Numbered from the stretch's first letter, positions 6,719 to 14,683 are shown. The stretch is DNA of 16,379 nucleotides from Halobacteriales archaeon QS_9_68_42 (GCA_003022905.1 PXSE01000001.1:1-16379); one strand, 5' to 3'. Numbers and translations: made by a program. The notes: generated from the sequence alone by a model not told the origin.

Positions 6719-7606
6719 ATGGACGGTTCTTCGGACCGGGACCCGGCGAAGGGAGACGCCTCGCGCTTCGAGGACGCCAAGCGGGCGGTCCACAGGGTGG
6801 ACGCGGCGACAGCCGAACCGCCGGACGGCACGGCCCCTGGGAACCCCGACGAGTCGTTGCTCCGGACGGTCGGCGTCTCGGCGGCCCTCGGGGTCGGCGG
6901 AATCGCCGTGCTCGGCGTCGTCTCGCTGGCGGTCGGACTCCTCGGGGCGGCGGCCGGGCTCGCGTTCGGGACCGTGCTCGTCGCCTCCCTCGCGCTCGGG
7001 CAGTACGTCGGGTTCATCGGCCTCGGGACGGCCTACCTCCGGGGCCGCGGCCTCGACTGGCGGGGCATCCGCTCGTATCTCGGGCTCCGCGTTCCGTCGC
7101 TCCGGGAGGTCGGCGTCGTGGTCGGCGGCTACCTGCTGCTGATAGCGACCCTCCTCGCGCTGGCGGCGGTCGCGCTCCGGGTCCTCCCCGAACCCGCCAG
7201 CAACCAGGGCGCCGAGGTGGCGATGGACAATCCCGAACTCGTCCCGGCGCTCGTTGCCACGATGTTTCTTGTCGTCGGGCCCGCCGAGGAGTTCCTCTTT
7301 CGGGGGGTCGTTCAGAACCGGCTTCGGGAGCGGCTGTCGGCGGTCCCGGCGGTGGCCGTCGCCGGCGTCCTCTTCGCCGCCGTCCACGTCATCTCGGCCG
7401 TCGGCGACCCCGCGGCGGTCGGCACCCTCGTCGTCCTGCTCGTCCCGGCGGGCCTCGTCCTCGGAGCCGTCTACGAGTACACCGGCAACCTCGTGGTGCC
7501 GTGGCTCGTGCACAGCACCCACAACTCGGTGCTGCTCACGGCGATACTGGTCGGCGGGCCCGAGCAAGGTGCGGCCGTGCTGTTCGCGGTGCCCGGCGTC
7601 GCCTGA
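6719..7606 (+). CDS. CPBP-family intramembrane glutamic metalloprotease (Abi/CAAX type)
   Basis: The 295-residue membrane protein has a soluble acidic N-terminus (about 48 residues) followed by about seven to eight hydrophobic segments. The CPBP core has its motifs in order: PAEEFLFRG (E190, E191, R195), then LFAAVHV (H223), then HSTHN (H265 and N269). Those residues make up the intramembrane active site in Rce1-like enzymes. Eukaryotic members cut CAAX prenyl proteins and bacterial members are linked to bacteriocin self-immunity. The haloarchaeal substrate is unknown. The start is supported by the TATA box about 27 nt upstream. Its 3' end converges on the decayed ATP-grasp gene, leaving under 50 nt between stops. 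Confidence 0.9.
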   Translation: MDGSSDRDPAKGDASRFEDAKRAVHRVDAATAEPPDGTAPGNPDESLLRTVGVSAALGVGGIAVLGVVSLAVGLLGAAAGLAFGTVLVASLALGQYVGFIGLGTAYLRGRGLDWRGIRSYLGLRVPSLREVGVVVGGYLLLIATLLALAAVALRVLPEPASNQGAEVAMDNPELVPALVATMFLVVGPAEEFLFRGVVQNRLRERLSAVPAVAVAGVLFAAVHVISAVGDPAAVGTLVVLLVPAGLVLGAVYEYTGNLVVPWLVHSTHNSVLLTAILVGGPEQGAAVLFAVPGVA

Positions 7607-7654
7607 CGCCCTCGGGACGAACTGCCGGAAAAACGGAGACGGGACAGCTCCGCT

Positions 7655-7977
7655 TCAGCGGGGCTTCTCGGCGAGTCCATCGTAGGTGGCCTGACAGCGG
7701 CTGCCGGCGCCGGCGGTGGGGTTCACGTCGCCGTAGGCGTCGCAGGTAACCTTCCGAACCGTCTCGACCGGCCGGCGAACTCGACGGCGTTCGACGGCGG
7801 CGCGACGCCGTCGGCGCTCCTGTCGACCGCGATGACGGGGACGCCCGCCCGCTCGAGGCCGCGGGCGACGGCCAGCCCGGTGACGTGTGCGTTGGCCACG
7901 AGCGCCGGCGGGCGATCGAACGTCTGCTTCTCGAGGGCGTCGAGCAGCGACTCGGTGCTCTGGAACGTGCTCGCCAT
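7655..7977 (-). pseudogene. Remnant of an ATP-grasp carboxylate-amine ligase, frame-broken
   Basis: From ATG 7977 the frame reads MASTFQSTESLLDALE, then PPALVANAHVTGLAVARGLERAG, then VPVIAVDRSADGVAPPSNAV and EFAG. I recognise this as the N-terminal pre-ATP-grasp segment of haloarchaeal carboxylate-amine ligases, which are normally about 400 residues. After about 70 residues resemblance stops and the frame ends at 7723. In another frame a well-formed coding tail runs from about 7760 to TGA at 7655: VETVRKVTCDAYGDVNP, then TAGAGSRCQATYDGLAEKPR, with strong GC3. I do not recognise the tail. It may be the end of the same protein after a large internal deletion, or of a neighbouring gene. The ATP-grasp catalytic core is absent, so the locus cannot make an active ligase. 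Confidence 0.65.
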
Positions 7978-8049
7978 GTTCCGACGACGACGCCCGCGGC
8001 GGATAACTGGCCTCCTATCGGATAGCAGTGCTGACACCGACGGGAACGG

Positions 8050-9462
8050 TCATCGCTCGGTGACGAGGAACTCCTGGCCGGGCGCCATCCGCAGGGTCAT
8101 CTCCGGGGAGGTCGGCGGCTCGCCGTCGGCGTCGTTGTCGCCGAGCCAGTAGAGGTCGTACTCCCGGCCGATGGTCGCCAGGGCGAGCTTGGCCTCCAGC
8201 AGCGCGAACTCCCGGCCGATACAGATGCGCGGGCCGCCGCCGAACGGCGCGTACGCGAAGTCGTGGAGCGTCCCCCGGAGGTCGCCGCCCCACCGCGAGG
8301 GCCGGAACGTCTCGGGGTTCTCGAAGAACCGCGGGTCCCGGTGGACGTGCCGGATCGGCAGGATGACGCGGCTGTCTGCCGGGATCCGGTAGCCGTCGAA
8401 GGCGGTCGGCTCGGTGCTACGGCGCGGCAGCGAGTACACCGGCGGGTAGAGCCGCAGCGTCTCCGTGACCACCCGCTCGGTCATCGGCAACTCGTCGAGG
8501 TCGTCCATCGCCGGCGGGCCGTCCAGAGCGTCCACCTCGGCGTGGAACCGCTCGCGGACCTCGGGGTGGTTCGCCAGCGCCCAGAAAGCGAACGTCAGCG
8601 ACGTGGTGGTGGTGTCGTGGCCGGCGAAGATGATCGTCACCATCTGGTCGCGCAGCCGTTCGTCGGTCAGCATCCCGGAGTCTTCGACGCCGGCCTCCCG
8701 AAGCCCGACTAGAAGCGACAGCAGGTCCTCGGCCTCGGAGGGGTCGGTCGGGACGTCGTCGGCCTTCTCCTTTAGTAGCCGCCCGGCTTCGGCCCGGAGC
8801 GCCGCCTTGCCCTTCCGGAACCGCCGGCGTGCGGGCGTCGGAATCCAGTCCGGCAGCAGGTACGACGTCGGAACGAACCAGTCGTGGAGCGCTTCGGCAG
8901 CCTGCCGCAACTGCTCGTCGCCGTCCACGGCCAGCTCCCGGCCCAGCACGGTCGCAAACAGGACGTCCAGCGTCATGTGGGCGAACTCCCCCTGGAGTTC
9001 CAGCCGGTCGCCGTCGCTCCAGCGGTCACTGCGGCGGCGCACCTGCTCGACCATACCGTCGGCGTAGCCCATCACACTGTCGCGGGTAAAGAGCGGCTGT
9101 AGCATCTCCCGCTGGGCGGTCCACTCCTCGCCCTCGACGGTCAGCAGCCCTTCGCCGAACGCGATACGGAAGTCATCGCTCTTCTCGAACGTCTCGCGGT
9201 CCGTCAGCAGGACCCGCTTGACGTGGTCGGGGTGAGCCAGCGAGAACACGTCGCCCTCGCCGGGCAGCCGGCTCCGGACGACGTCGCGGGTCGCGAGCGC
9301 CCGCTCGCCGAACTCGAACACGTCGCGCATCTGGTGGAGGAAGTGCAGCCGCGGGCGCCCGAGGTTGGGCGGGTACGGCGGCAGCGGCAGCTCTGCGGGG
9401 TCGGCATCGCCGCCGGAGCCGTCGCCCGACTCCGGGCCGAGCGGCGGGGCATCCCTGCTCAT
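8050..9462 (-). CDS. Cytochrome P450 (CYP174-like, haloarchaeal)
   Basis: This is a haem monooxygenase of 470 residues. The P450 signatures are complete: I-helix AGHDTT (residues 280-285) for oxygen activation, K-helix ETLR (334-337), a following PPVYSLPRR and PERF-like FRPSRW, and the haem loop FGGGPRICIG with Cys 414 as the iron ligand. There is no N-terminal membrane anchor; residues 1-35 are Pro/Gly/Asp-rich. Haloarchaeal P450s of the CYP174 group look like this, but the substrate is unknown and no ferredoxin or reductase partner lies beside it. A GTG at 9486 also opens the frame. I prefer ATG 9462 because the TATA box GCTTATTG (9486-9493) sits 27 nt upstream and overlaps that GTG. It is divergent from the ABC exporter operon. 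Confidence 0.93.
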   Translation of the reverse strand: MSRDAPPLGPESGDGSGGDADPAELPLPPYPPNLGRPRLHFLHQMRDVFEFGERALATRDVVRSRLPGEGDVFSLAHPDHVKRVLLTDRETFEKSDDFRIAFGEGLLTVEGEEWTAQREMLQPLFTRDSVMGYADGMVEQVRRRSDRWSDGDRLELQGEFAHMTLDVLFATVLGRELAVDGDEQLRQAAEALHDWFVPTSYLLPDWIPTPARRRFRKGKAALRAEAGRLLKEKADDVPTDPSEAEDLLSLLVGLREAGVEDSGMLTDERLRDQMVTIIFAGHDTTTTSLTFAFWALANHPEVRERFHAEVDALDGPPAMDDLDELPMTERVVTETLRLYPPVYSLPRRSTEPTAFDGYRIPADSRVILPIRHVHRDPRFFENPETFRPSRWGGDLRGTLHDFAYAPFGGGPRICIGREFALLEAKLALATIGREYDLYWLGDNDADGEPPTSPEMTLRMAPGQEFLVTER

Positions 9463-9485
9463 GGACGATTCGTGGGTCGTCGGCA

Positions 9486-9493
9486 CAATAAGC
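9486..9493 (-). promoter_or_regulatory. TATA box for the P450 gene
   Basis: Minus-strand GCTTATTG is centred about 27 nt before ATG 9462. It overlaps the alternative GTG start, which therefore would not be transcribed. Confidence 0.5.
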
Positions 9494-9572
9494 GCCGGGT
9501 CGCCGCCGAGTCCGCGCCGTCTCGGTCGCCGGTGCCGACCGTGTTTTCCCGCTGGCGGCCGTACGGGTGGTG

Positions 9573-10616
9573 ATGACGAACGGCAACGGCCGGTCCGGGC
9601 CGGCCTCGGTCGTAGAGACCGACGAGTTCGGCGCGACTCCCGGCGGCAACGGCGCCTCGGCGCCCGCCGAGACGGCCGTCGCCGTCGAGGGGGTCACAAA
9701 GCGGTTCGGCGACGGACCCGACGCGGTGCTCGCCGTCGACGACGTGGAATTCGAGGTCGAGGCGGGGTCAGTGGTCGGCCTGCTCGGGCCCAACGGCGCC
9801 GGCAAGACGACGCTTATCAAGTCAATACTCGGGATGGTGGTCCCCGACGCGGGGACGGTCAGGATCCGCGGAATCGACGTCGCCGACCGGCCGCGGGCGG
9901 CCTTCGCCGGCGTTGACGCGATGCTGGAGGGCGCCCGGAACGATTACTGGCGGCTGACCGTCCGGGAGAACCTCCGGTACTTCGCGACGGTGAGCGGCGT
10001 CGACCCCGACTCGGTCGCCGGCCGCCACGACCGCCTGCTCGACCGGCTCGAGCTGGCCGAGTGGGCCGACACGCCCGTCCGCAAGCTCTCGCGGGGAATG
10101 AAACAGAAGGTGTCGCTGGCGAGCGTGCTTGCCGGCGGCGCCGACGTCGTCTTCCTCGACGAGCCGACGCTCGGACTGGACGTCGAGAGCTCCCGGACTC
10201 TCCAGCGCGAACTCCGGCGGCTCGCCGAGGAGGAAGGTCTCACCGTCCTCATCAGTAGCCACGATATGGGGGTCATCGAGACGGTCTGTGACCGCGTGCT
10301 GGTCATGTCCGACGGGCGAATCGTCGCCGACGATACCGTTGACTCGCTGCTGCGTGGCGCCGCCAGCGGGGGCGTGGTCGTCGAGAGCCCCGATCTCGCA
10401 CCCGACGCGATAGCGGCCGTCCGCGAGCGGTTCGAAGGCATCGTTGTCGAGCAACTGGACCGCGGCGCCCGCATCGAGGTTCCGGCCGCGGGCGACGAGG
10501 TCTACGAGCTGATGGAGACGCTGTCGGCCGCCGGCGTGACGCCCGAACGGGTCCGGACCGTCGAGCCCGATCTTGAGGACGTGTTCGTCGGTCTGACCCG
10601 GGAGGGCGAGCGATGA
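9573..10616 (+). CDS. ABC-2 type exporter, ATP-binding subunit
   Basis: This 347-residue ATPase powers the membrane subunit encoded next. After a flexible acidic/Gly-rich N-terminus of about 32 residues come Walker A GPNGAGKTT (from residue 72), the signature loop LSRGMKQK (172-179), Walker B DVVFLDEP (191-198) and the switch SSHD with His 230. The Q-loop position reads LEGARNDYWRLT with Glu in place of Gln, which I take to be usual for this subgroup. A C-terminal domain of about 90 residues follows (ESPDLAPDAIAAV... to VEPDLEDVFVGLT), as in CcmA/NodI/DrrA-like exporters of drugs, polysaccharides or lipids. ATG 9573 was chosen over GTG 9567. The stop overlaps the permease start as ATGA, indicating translational coupling. 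Substrate unknown. Confidence 0.93.
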   Translation: MTNGNGRSGPASVVETDEFGATPGGNGASAPAETAVAVEGVTKRFGDGPDAVLAVDDVEFEVEAGSVVGLLGPNGAGKTTLIKSILGMVVPDAGTVRIRGIDVADRPRAAFAGVDAMLEGARNDYWRLTVRENLRYFATVSGVDPDSVAGRHDRLLDRLELAEWADTPVRKLSRGMKQKVSLASVLAGGADVVFLDEPTLGLDVESSRTLQRELRRLAEEEGLTVLISSHDMGVIETVCDRVLVMSDGRIVADDTVDSLLRGAASGGVVVESPDLAPDAIAAVRERFEGIVVEQLDRGARIEVPAAGDEVYELMETLSAAGVTPERVRTVEPDLEDVFVGLTREGER

Positions 10617-11416
10617 CGGCGAGCGAGGAGGCCGCCCCACGGGAGGCCGGCTACTACCACCTCGCGCGGGCGGTGCTGCACCGGGAGTTCCTGCTGTTCG
10701 TCCGGTATCCCGCAAACGCCGTCGGCGGCATCGTCATCTCGCTTTTCTTCTTCGGCGTGCTGTTCTACGGCGGCCGGATGCTCGCCGGGCGGGCGCTGAC
10801 CGACTCCATCGAGGGCATCGTCGTCGGTTACTTCCTGTGGACGCTGTCGGTCGGCGCCTACTCCGCCATCTCCAACGACATCGGCAGTGAGGTGCAGTGG
10901 GGCACCCTCGAGCGCCACGTCATGACGCCGTTCGGGTTCGCCCCCGTCGCGCTGCTGAAGGGCGCCGCCAAGGTGGTCCGGACGTTCCTCCTGTCGTCGG
11001 TCATCCTGGCGGTGATGCTTCTCATCACCGGCACCAGCCTCCGACTGCACGCCTTCACCATCGTCGTGGTCGCGACGCTGAGCATCCTTTCGGTGCTCGG
11101 ACTGGGCTTTGCCGCCGGCGGAATCACCGTCCTCTACAAGCGGGTCGGCAACTGGCTGAACCTCCTGCAGTTTGGGTTCGTCGTGCTGATTTCGGCGCCT
11201 GCACTGGAGATGCCGTGGCTGAAGGTCCTGCCGCTTGCCCACGGCAGCGAACTCCTCCAGCGGGCGATGGTCGACGGCGTCCGCCTGTGGGAGTTCCCGC
11301 CGGCCGACCTGGCGCTCTTGATCGGAGTCGCGGTCGGCTACCTCGGCCTTGGCTACGCCGTGTTTCAGGCGTCGACGCGGCGGGCGCGCCGGCTGGGCGT
11401 CCTCGGTGATTACTGA
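10613..11416 (+). CDS. ABC-2 type exporter, permease subunit
   Basis: The 267-residue integral membrane partner of the preceding ATPase has about six hydrophobic segments: residues 35-52, 67-88, 125-140, 146-172, 182-198 and 231-252. Between the second and third lies NDIGSEVQWGTLERHVMTP, the conserved E-GTLE stretch of ABC-2 permeases that packs against the ATPase. The N-terminal HREFLLFVRYPAN is the usual amphipathic elbow helix. The gene starts inside the ATPase stop (ATGA), so the pair forms an operon and presumably a 2+2 heterotetrameric exporter. Nothing adjacent indicates the cargo. Pairs of this kind handle drugs, lipids, glycans or Na+; none of these can be preferred. Confidence 0.92.
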   Translation: MTASEEAAPREAGYYHLARAVLHREFLLFVRYPANAVGGIVISLFFFGVLFYGGRMLAGRALTDSIEGIVVGYFLWTLSVGAYSAISNDIGSEVQWGTLERHVMTPFGFAPVALLKGAAKVVRTFLLSSVILAVMLLITGTSLRLHAFTIVVVATLSILSVLGLGFAAGGITVLYKRVGNWLNLLQFGFVVLISAPALEMPWLKVLPLAHGSELLQRAMVDGVRLWEFPPADLALLIGVAVGYLGLGYAVFQASTRRARRLGVLGDY

Positions 11417-11530
11417 CCGTCGCATACGGAGTTCGGCCCCGACCGTCCTCCAGGTCGGAGCGGTCGGCTCCGGTCGTCCGTGACCGCTCGAATCGGGAGT
11501 GCTTTACCCGTCGAGCGGCCACACGCGACC

Positions 11531-11954
11531 GTGCGACGCCGACTGGGAACCAGTCTCTACGCGGGCTTCCGAGCGGCGCGGCAGTCGGACCCGGGCTTAC
11601 CGGGTGGTGGGAAGCCACCTTGTCGGCGCGGTCGCGGGCCTCCTGGCGTACACCCTCTTCGCGTCGGGCATCGCGCTCACGCCGACGCCGCCGCCGGCTT
11701 CGGTCGACGGCTTCCGGCTCGCGCTGAGCGGCGTCGTCTCGATTGTGCTGACCGCGTGGGGGATGATCGCCTCCGGGACGATTCATGCGCCTGCCTGCGC
11801 GACGACGCTGATCGTCTCCCTCGGCCTGCTCTCGACCCCCCGTCAGGTCGCGATCATCCTCGTGAGCGTCATCGTCCTCGTCGCGGTCCACCGGGCCGTC
11901 CTCCGGGCGTTCCGGATCGTCGGCGACTTCTACCCCCGCCATCCAGTCGAGTAG
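11531..11954 (+). pseudogene. HPP-family membrane protein, frame-broken with N-terminal deletion
   Basis: HPP-family proteins (Pfam HPP) are small membrane proteins, some linked to nitrite transport. Two frames together spell one. From GTG 11531 the frame reads VRRRLGTSLYAGF, the normal start, preceded by a TATA-like CTTTAC about 28 nt upstream. The following about 30 residues, normally a first membrane helix and the FPSLGP motif, are missing. From about 11570 another frame gives SERRGSRTRAYRVVGSHLVG, then helices GAVAGLLAYTLFASGIAL, RLALSGVVSIVLTAWGMIA, the family motif HAPACATTLIVSLGLL and a last helix ending at TAG 11952-11954. The missing length must be 2 modulo 3. A continuous ORF from 11499 exists, but its first about 25 residues are not HPP-like. 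Real deletion and assembly error both fit. Confidence 0.7.
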
Positions 11955-11997
11955 GTGCTCTCGAAGACCGACCACCGACGGAGCGCCGGACGGATCG

Positions 11998-12171
11998 TCA
12001 CTCCGCGAAGTAGCTCGTGAAGAATCCCGAGAGGAACGCCGATACCGCGACCGCGAGCGCCACGTCGGTCAGGTCGTACTCGTCGCCGTCGTCGGCCGCG
12101 GCGACCGTGATGGCGACGCTGATTGCGAGCGAGACGATTCCGTTGACCGTGTGCTTGCCGAGCGAGTTCAT
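11998..12171 (-). CDS. Small two-helix membrane protein, 57 residues
   Basis: The frame MNSLGKHTVN, then GIVSLAISVAITVA, an acidic loop DDGDEYD, then a second helix VALAVAVSAFLSGFF ends in TSYFAE. Helices are at about residues 10-26 and 37-55, so it is a hairpin in the membrane. Small proteins of this shape are common in haloarchaea, but I do not know this one's function. I chose ATG 12171 over the longer frame beginning at 12267 because the extra 32 residues are basic and not halophilic. A TATA-like CTATTCG lies about 28 nt upstream. The gene is divergent from the methyltransferase and converges with the broken HPP gene. Confidence 0.7.
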   Translation of the reverse strand: MNSLGKHTVNGIVSLAISVAITVAAADDGDEYDLTDVALAVAVSAFLSGFFTSYFAE

Positions 12172-12277
12172 ACGGCCGCGTTTGACCGCCGCCGTCGAAT
12201 AGGTTTGGTCCCCGGCGACCCTCGCGCGACTCGCCGGAAGCCGACGATTCAATCCGCTGGAGGCCATTCGACGGCTG

Positions 12278-12898
12278 ATGGCCGAGCCAGAGGTGCTCTC
12301 GGAGACCGACCGCCGGAAGCTCGATTCGAGCCCGGACGACGCCTTCTACGAGTCGCCGCGCTACGTTGCCCACGCCGACGACGGCTTCATTGCCCGACTG
12401 ACCGAGCTATACGAGACGACGGTCCCCGCCGGCGGGCGGGCCTTCGACGCGATGAGTAGCTGGGTGTCGCATCTTCCAGAAACCAACTACGAGCGGGTCG
12501 TCGGCCACGGGCTCAACAAGGCGGAACTGGAGGAGAACGACCGTCTCGACGAGTGGTTCGTTCAGGACCTCAACGCCGACCAGAACCTGCCGCTCGCCGA
12601 CGGCGTCTTCGACGCGGTGCTGTGTGCGCTGTCCGTCCAGTACCTCCAGTACCCCGGGGCGGTCTTCTCGGAGTTCGCCCGGGTGCTTGACGACGACGGG
12701 GTCCTCGTGGTGAGCTTCGCGAACCGGATGTTCCCGACGAAGGCGGTTCGGGCCTGGCGGACCGCCTCGATGGCCGGGCGCGAGGACCTGGTCCGCTCGT
12801 ACGTCGATGCCGCCGGCGGCTTCGAATCGACCTGGGTCGTCCGGGACCGACCGGAGAGCGACCCGTTCCGTGCGGTCGTCGCCCGCCGGCGGCGGTGA
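12278..12898 (+). CDS. Class I SAM-dependent methyltransferase-like protein
   Basis: The 206-residue protein has the late part of a Rossmann methyltransferase clearly: VQDLNADQNLPLADGVFDAVLCALSVQYL (residues 95-123, strand 4 with the usual LP...FD.V pattern), FSEFARVLDDDGVLVVSF (130-147) and FPTKAVRAW. The SAM-binding motif I is unusual. Where a D.G.G.G loop is expected there is RAFDAMSSWVSHLP (54-67), without the glycines. I recognise this DxMSSWxSHLP variant as a consistent subgroup in prokaryotes rather than a local mutation; that is from memory. The target is unknown. It has the plus-strand neighbour of the DCC1-like gene 40 nt downstream and may be co-expressed with it. Confidence 0.8.
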   Translation: MAEPEVLSETDRRKLDSSPDDAFYESPRYVAHADDGFIARLTELYETTVPAGGRAFDAMSSWVSHLPETNYERVVGHGLNKAELEENDRLDEWFVQDLNADQNLPLADGVFDAVLCALSVQYLQYPGAVFSEFARVLDDDGVLVVSFANRMFPTKAVRAWRTASMAGREDLVRSYVDAAGGFESTWVVRDRPESDPFRAVVARRRR

Positions 12899-12938
12899 GG
12901 CGCGGAACACTCAAACCGCCGACGCCCCAACCCCGGCC

Positions 12939-13367
12939 GTGAAGCGCTCGCTTCTCGTCTACGACGGTAGCCGCCCGCTGTTCCGGGCCGCCGCCGAGGC
13001 GGCGACCCGCTGTTCGGACGAGGTGCGGGCCGTCCGCTGGGCCGCCGACCCGGTGCAGGCGTTCCTCGAGGCACAGTTCAACGACCGGCCGTTCGTGTTC
13101 GTCTTCGTCGAGGGCGACAGCGTCCACGTCGGCGAGGAGACCATCGCGCGGGTGCTCCGCCGGGCTGGCGTCTCCGGCGCGCCCGTCGACGCGGCGAAAC
13201 GGGCCTACGCGGTCGGAGCCGACCCGTTCGGTCGGCTGGCCCACGGCCGGTCGGTGGCAGACATCGACGGCACGTTCCCGCTGTCGGCGGAGGCCGCTGC
13301 GCACCTCGAGGGGTTGCGCAAGGTGCGGGAAATACCGGTCCGGGAAGCCGGCGGCGAGCGGCCCTGA
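12939..13367 (+). CDS. DCC1/DUF393-like protein lacking the active-site cysteines
   Basis: The 142-residue protein starts at GTG 12939. LLVYDGSRPLF (residues 5-15) matches the beginning of the DCC1 (DUF393) thioredoxin-like family, whose motif is DGxCxxC. Here both Cys positions are replaced (DGSRPLF), and the only Cys (TRCSDEV) lies elsewhere. Further on, FVFVEGDSVHVGEETIARVLRRAGV resembles the family segment in which a G-x-x-A/T precedes the helix. The C-terminal half (FGRLAHGRSVADIDGTFPL...) is not recognised. If the assignment is right, the protein has the fold but cannot act as a thiol oxidoreductase. A weak TATA-like ACTCAAAC sits about 28 nt upstream. It ends against the convergent YbjT-like gene with no spacer. 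Confidence 0.65.
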   Translation: MKRSLLVYDGSRPLFRAAAEAATRCSDEVRAVRWAADPVQAFLEAQFNDRPFVFVFVEGDSVHVGEETIARVLRRAGVSGAPVDAAKRAYAVGADPFGRLAHGRSVADIDGTFPLSAEAAAHLEGLRKVREIPVREAGGERP

Positions 13368-14252
13368 TCAGCCCTCGGCGAGCGCCCGCCGGACGGCCTC
13401 CTCGACGGGCGTCCGCTCGATGGGGACGACTTCCTGGATGTCCCGCCCGGAGTCGACCGTCACCGGATGCCGCATGCTCTCGACCAGCGGCCGGGCGATG
13501 GCGTACTGGACGTCCGTTGTCAGCCGGAGCCAGTGCGACGAGAGTTCGGGCGACATGATCGGCACCGGCACGATGAGGACCCGCGTGCCCTTCTCGTCGG
13601 CGGTCAGCTCCAGCAACGACTCGTAGGACCACACCGTCGGCGCGCCGATGTCGTAGATGTCGCCGCGCGTCTCCTCGACGTTGAGCACGCCGACTAGGTA
13701 AGCGACGGCGTCCTCAATGCCGATGGGCTGACACGGCGTCCGCACCCACGTCGGGACCGTCATCACCGGCAGTCGGTCGGTCAGGTCGTCGACGATGCGG
13801 AAACTCGCGCTGCCGGCGCCGATGATGATGGCCGCCCGAAGGACGGTCAGGTCGAACTCGCCGGCCTCCAGCACCGACTCGACCTCGCGGCGGGAGGCCA
13901 GGTGCGGCGAGAGGTCCCGCTCGTCGCCGCTGATGCCGCTGAGGTAGACCACCCGGTTGACGCCGGCCGCCGACGCCCGCTCGCGGAACCGGCGGGCGTA
14001 CGTCCGATCCAGCTCCGCGAAGTTCTCGGCGGTCAGCGAGTGTATCAGGTAGTAGGCCGCGTCGACGCCCTCACAGAGCCCCTCCAGTGACGACGGGTCG
14101 CCAAGGTCGCCCTCGAAGATTTCGACCCCCTCGGGGAACGACGCCCTGCTGGCGCTTCTGGAGAAGGCGACCACCTCGTGGTCGGCCGCGAGCAATGCAT
14201 CGACCAGTCGGCCGCCGACGAATCCGGTCGCTCCGACGACGAGTACACGCAT
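13368..14252 (-). CDS. YbjT-like NAD(P)-binding atypical SDR protein
   Basis: This 294-residue Rossmann protein is of the extended/atypical short-chain dehydrogenase class. GATGFVGG (residues 7-14) is the dinucleotide-binding GxxGxxG. AAYYLIHSL (65-73), VVYLSGISGD (101-110), HLASRREVE (117-125), TVLRAAIIIGAGSASF (136-151) and WVRTPCQPIGIEDAV (169-183) match the YbjT/COG0702 group with its HL.SR and RT.CQPI.I motifs. The catalytic Tyr-xxx-Lys of classical SDRs is absent, so it may be a redox sensor or a protein with an unusual activity. ATG 14252 gives a perfect family start; the upstream open frame is non-coding. It is the last gene of a likely three-gene minus-strand cluster, 41 nt after the preceding stop. 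Confidence 0.88.
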   Translation of the reverse strand: MRVLVVGATGFVGGRLVDALLAADHEVVAFSRSASRASFPEGVEIFEGDLGDPSSLEGLCEGVDAAYYLIHSLTAENFAELDRTYARRFRERASAAGVNRVVYLSGISGDERDLSPHLASRREVESVLEAGEFDLTVLRAAIIIGAGSASFRIVDDLTDRLPVMTVPTWVRTPCQPIGIEDAVAYLVGVLNVEETRGDIYDIGAPTVWSYESLLELTADEKGTRVLIVPVPIMSPELSSHWLRLTTDVQYAIARPLVESMRHPVTVDSGRDIQEVVPIERTPVEEAVRRALAEG

Positions 14253-14293
14253 TGTCGGGGGTAGGAGCCGCCGTCGGAAGGGTGTTCGGTCCG

Positions 14294-14683
14294 CTACCGG
14301 ACCCGGAGCGCCGCCGCCGCGAGCGCTCGGGCGCGGACCTCGACGGGCCCGACCGAGAGCAGTCGAGCGAGACGGCCGGGGGTTGCCCCGGCGCCAGCGA
14401 CGGCGATGACGGCGCTTCCGACCCGGATTTCGACCGTTAGTCCCGTCGCTTCGAGCGCCGCCGCCAGGCCGTCGCCGCCCTCGGGGACGGCCAGTAGCAC
14501 GCGCGCGCCGGCCCACACTGAGGGCACCTGCACGCGGACCCGGTCGCCGTCGGCGTGCACCGCCAAGTCGACGCCGTCGACTGTCACCGAGAGATTGGCC
14601 GCCACCTCGAGCGACGGGCGCTCGCGGGCGGCCGCCTCGAGGACGGCGGTGACGTCCTCGAGACCGCCGATGGACGCGCTCAC
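14294..14683 (-). CDS. Hypothetical haloarchaeal protein, 129 residues
   Basis: I do not recognise it. GTG 14683 starts VSASIGGLEDVTAVLEAAARERPS, followed by alternating strands (LSVTVDGVDLAVHADGD, RVRVQVPSVWAGARVLLAVP), a helix (GLAAALEATG), another strand pair (TVEIRVGSAVIAVAGAG) and an Ala-rich basic C-terminus. No signal peptide or certain membrane helix is present; the middle is hydrophobic but patterned like beta sheet. The GTG overlaps the stop of the preceding 77-residue gene as GTGA, so the two are translationally coupled. That coupling is the strongest evidence that both are real and act together. Confidence 0.75.
   Translation of the reverse strand: MSASIGGLEDVTAVLEAAARERPSLEVAANLSVTVDGVDLAVHADGDRVRVQVPSVWAGARVLLAVPEGGDGLAAALEATGLTVEIRVGSAVIAVAGAGATPGRLARLLSVGPVEVRARALAAAALRVR

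Noticed and set aside
5591..7567. A 658-codon open frame on the minus strand
   Set aside because: It is the complement of the phosphodiesterase and CPBP protease genes. High GC and GC3 bias keep the antisense frame open, and it crosses two well-supported plus-strand genes.
7607..8049. Possible mobile-element scar around the ATP-grasp remnant
   Set aside because: I found no inverted terminal repeats, target duplications or transposase fragments. Simple deletion is enough to explain the locus.
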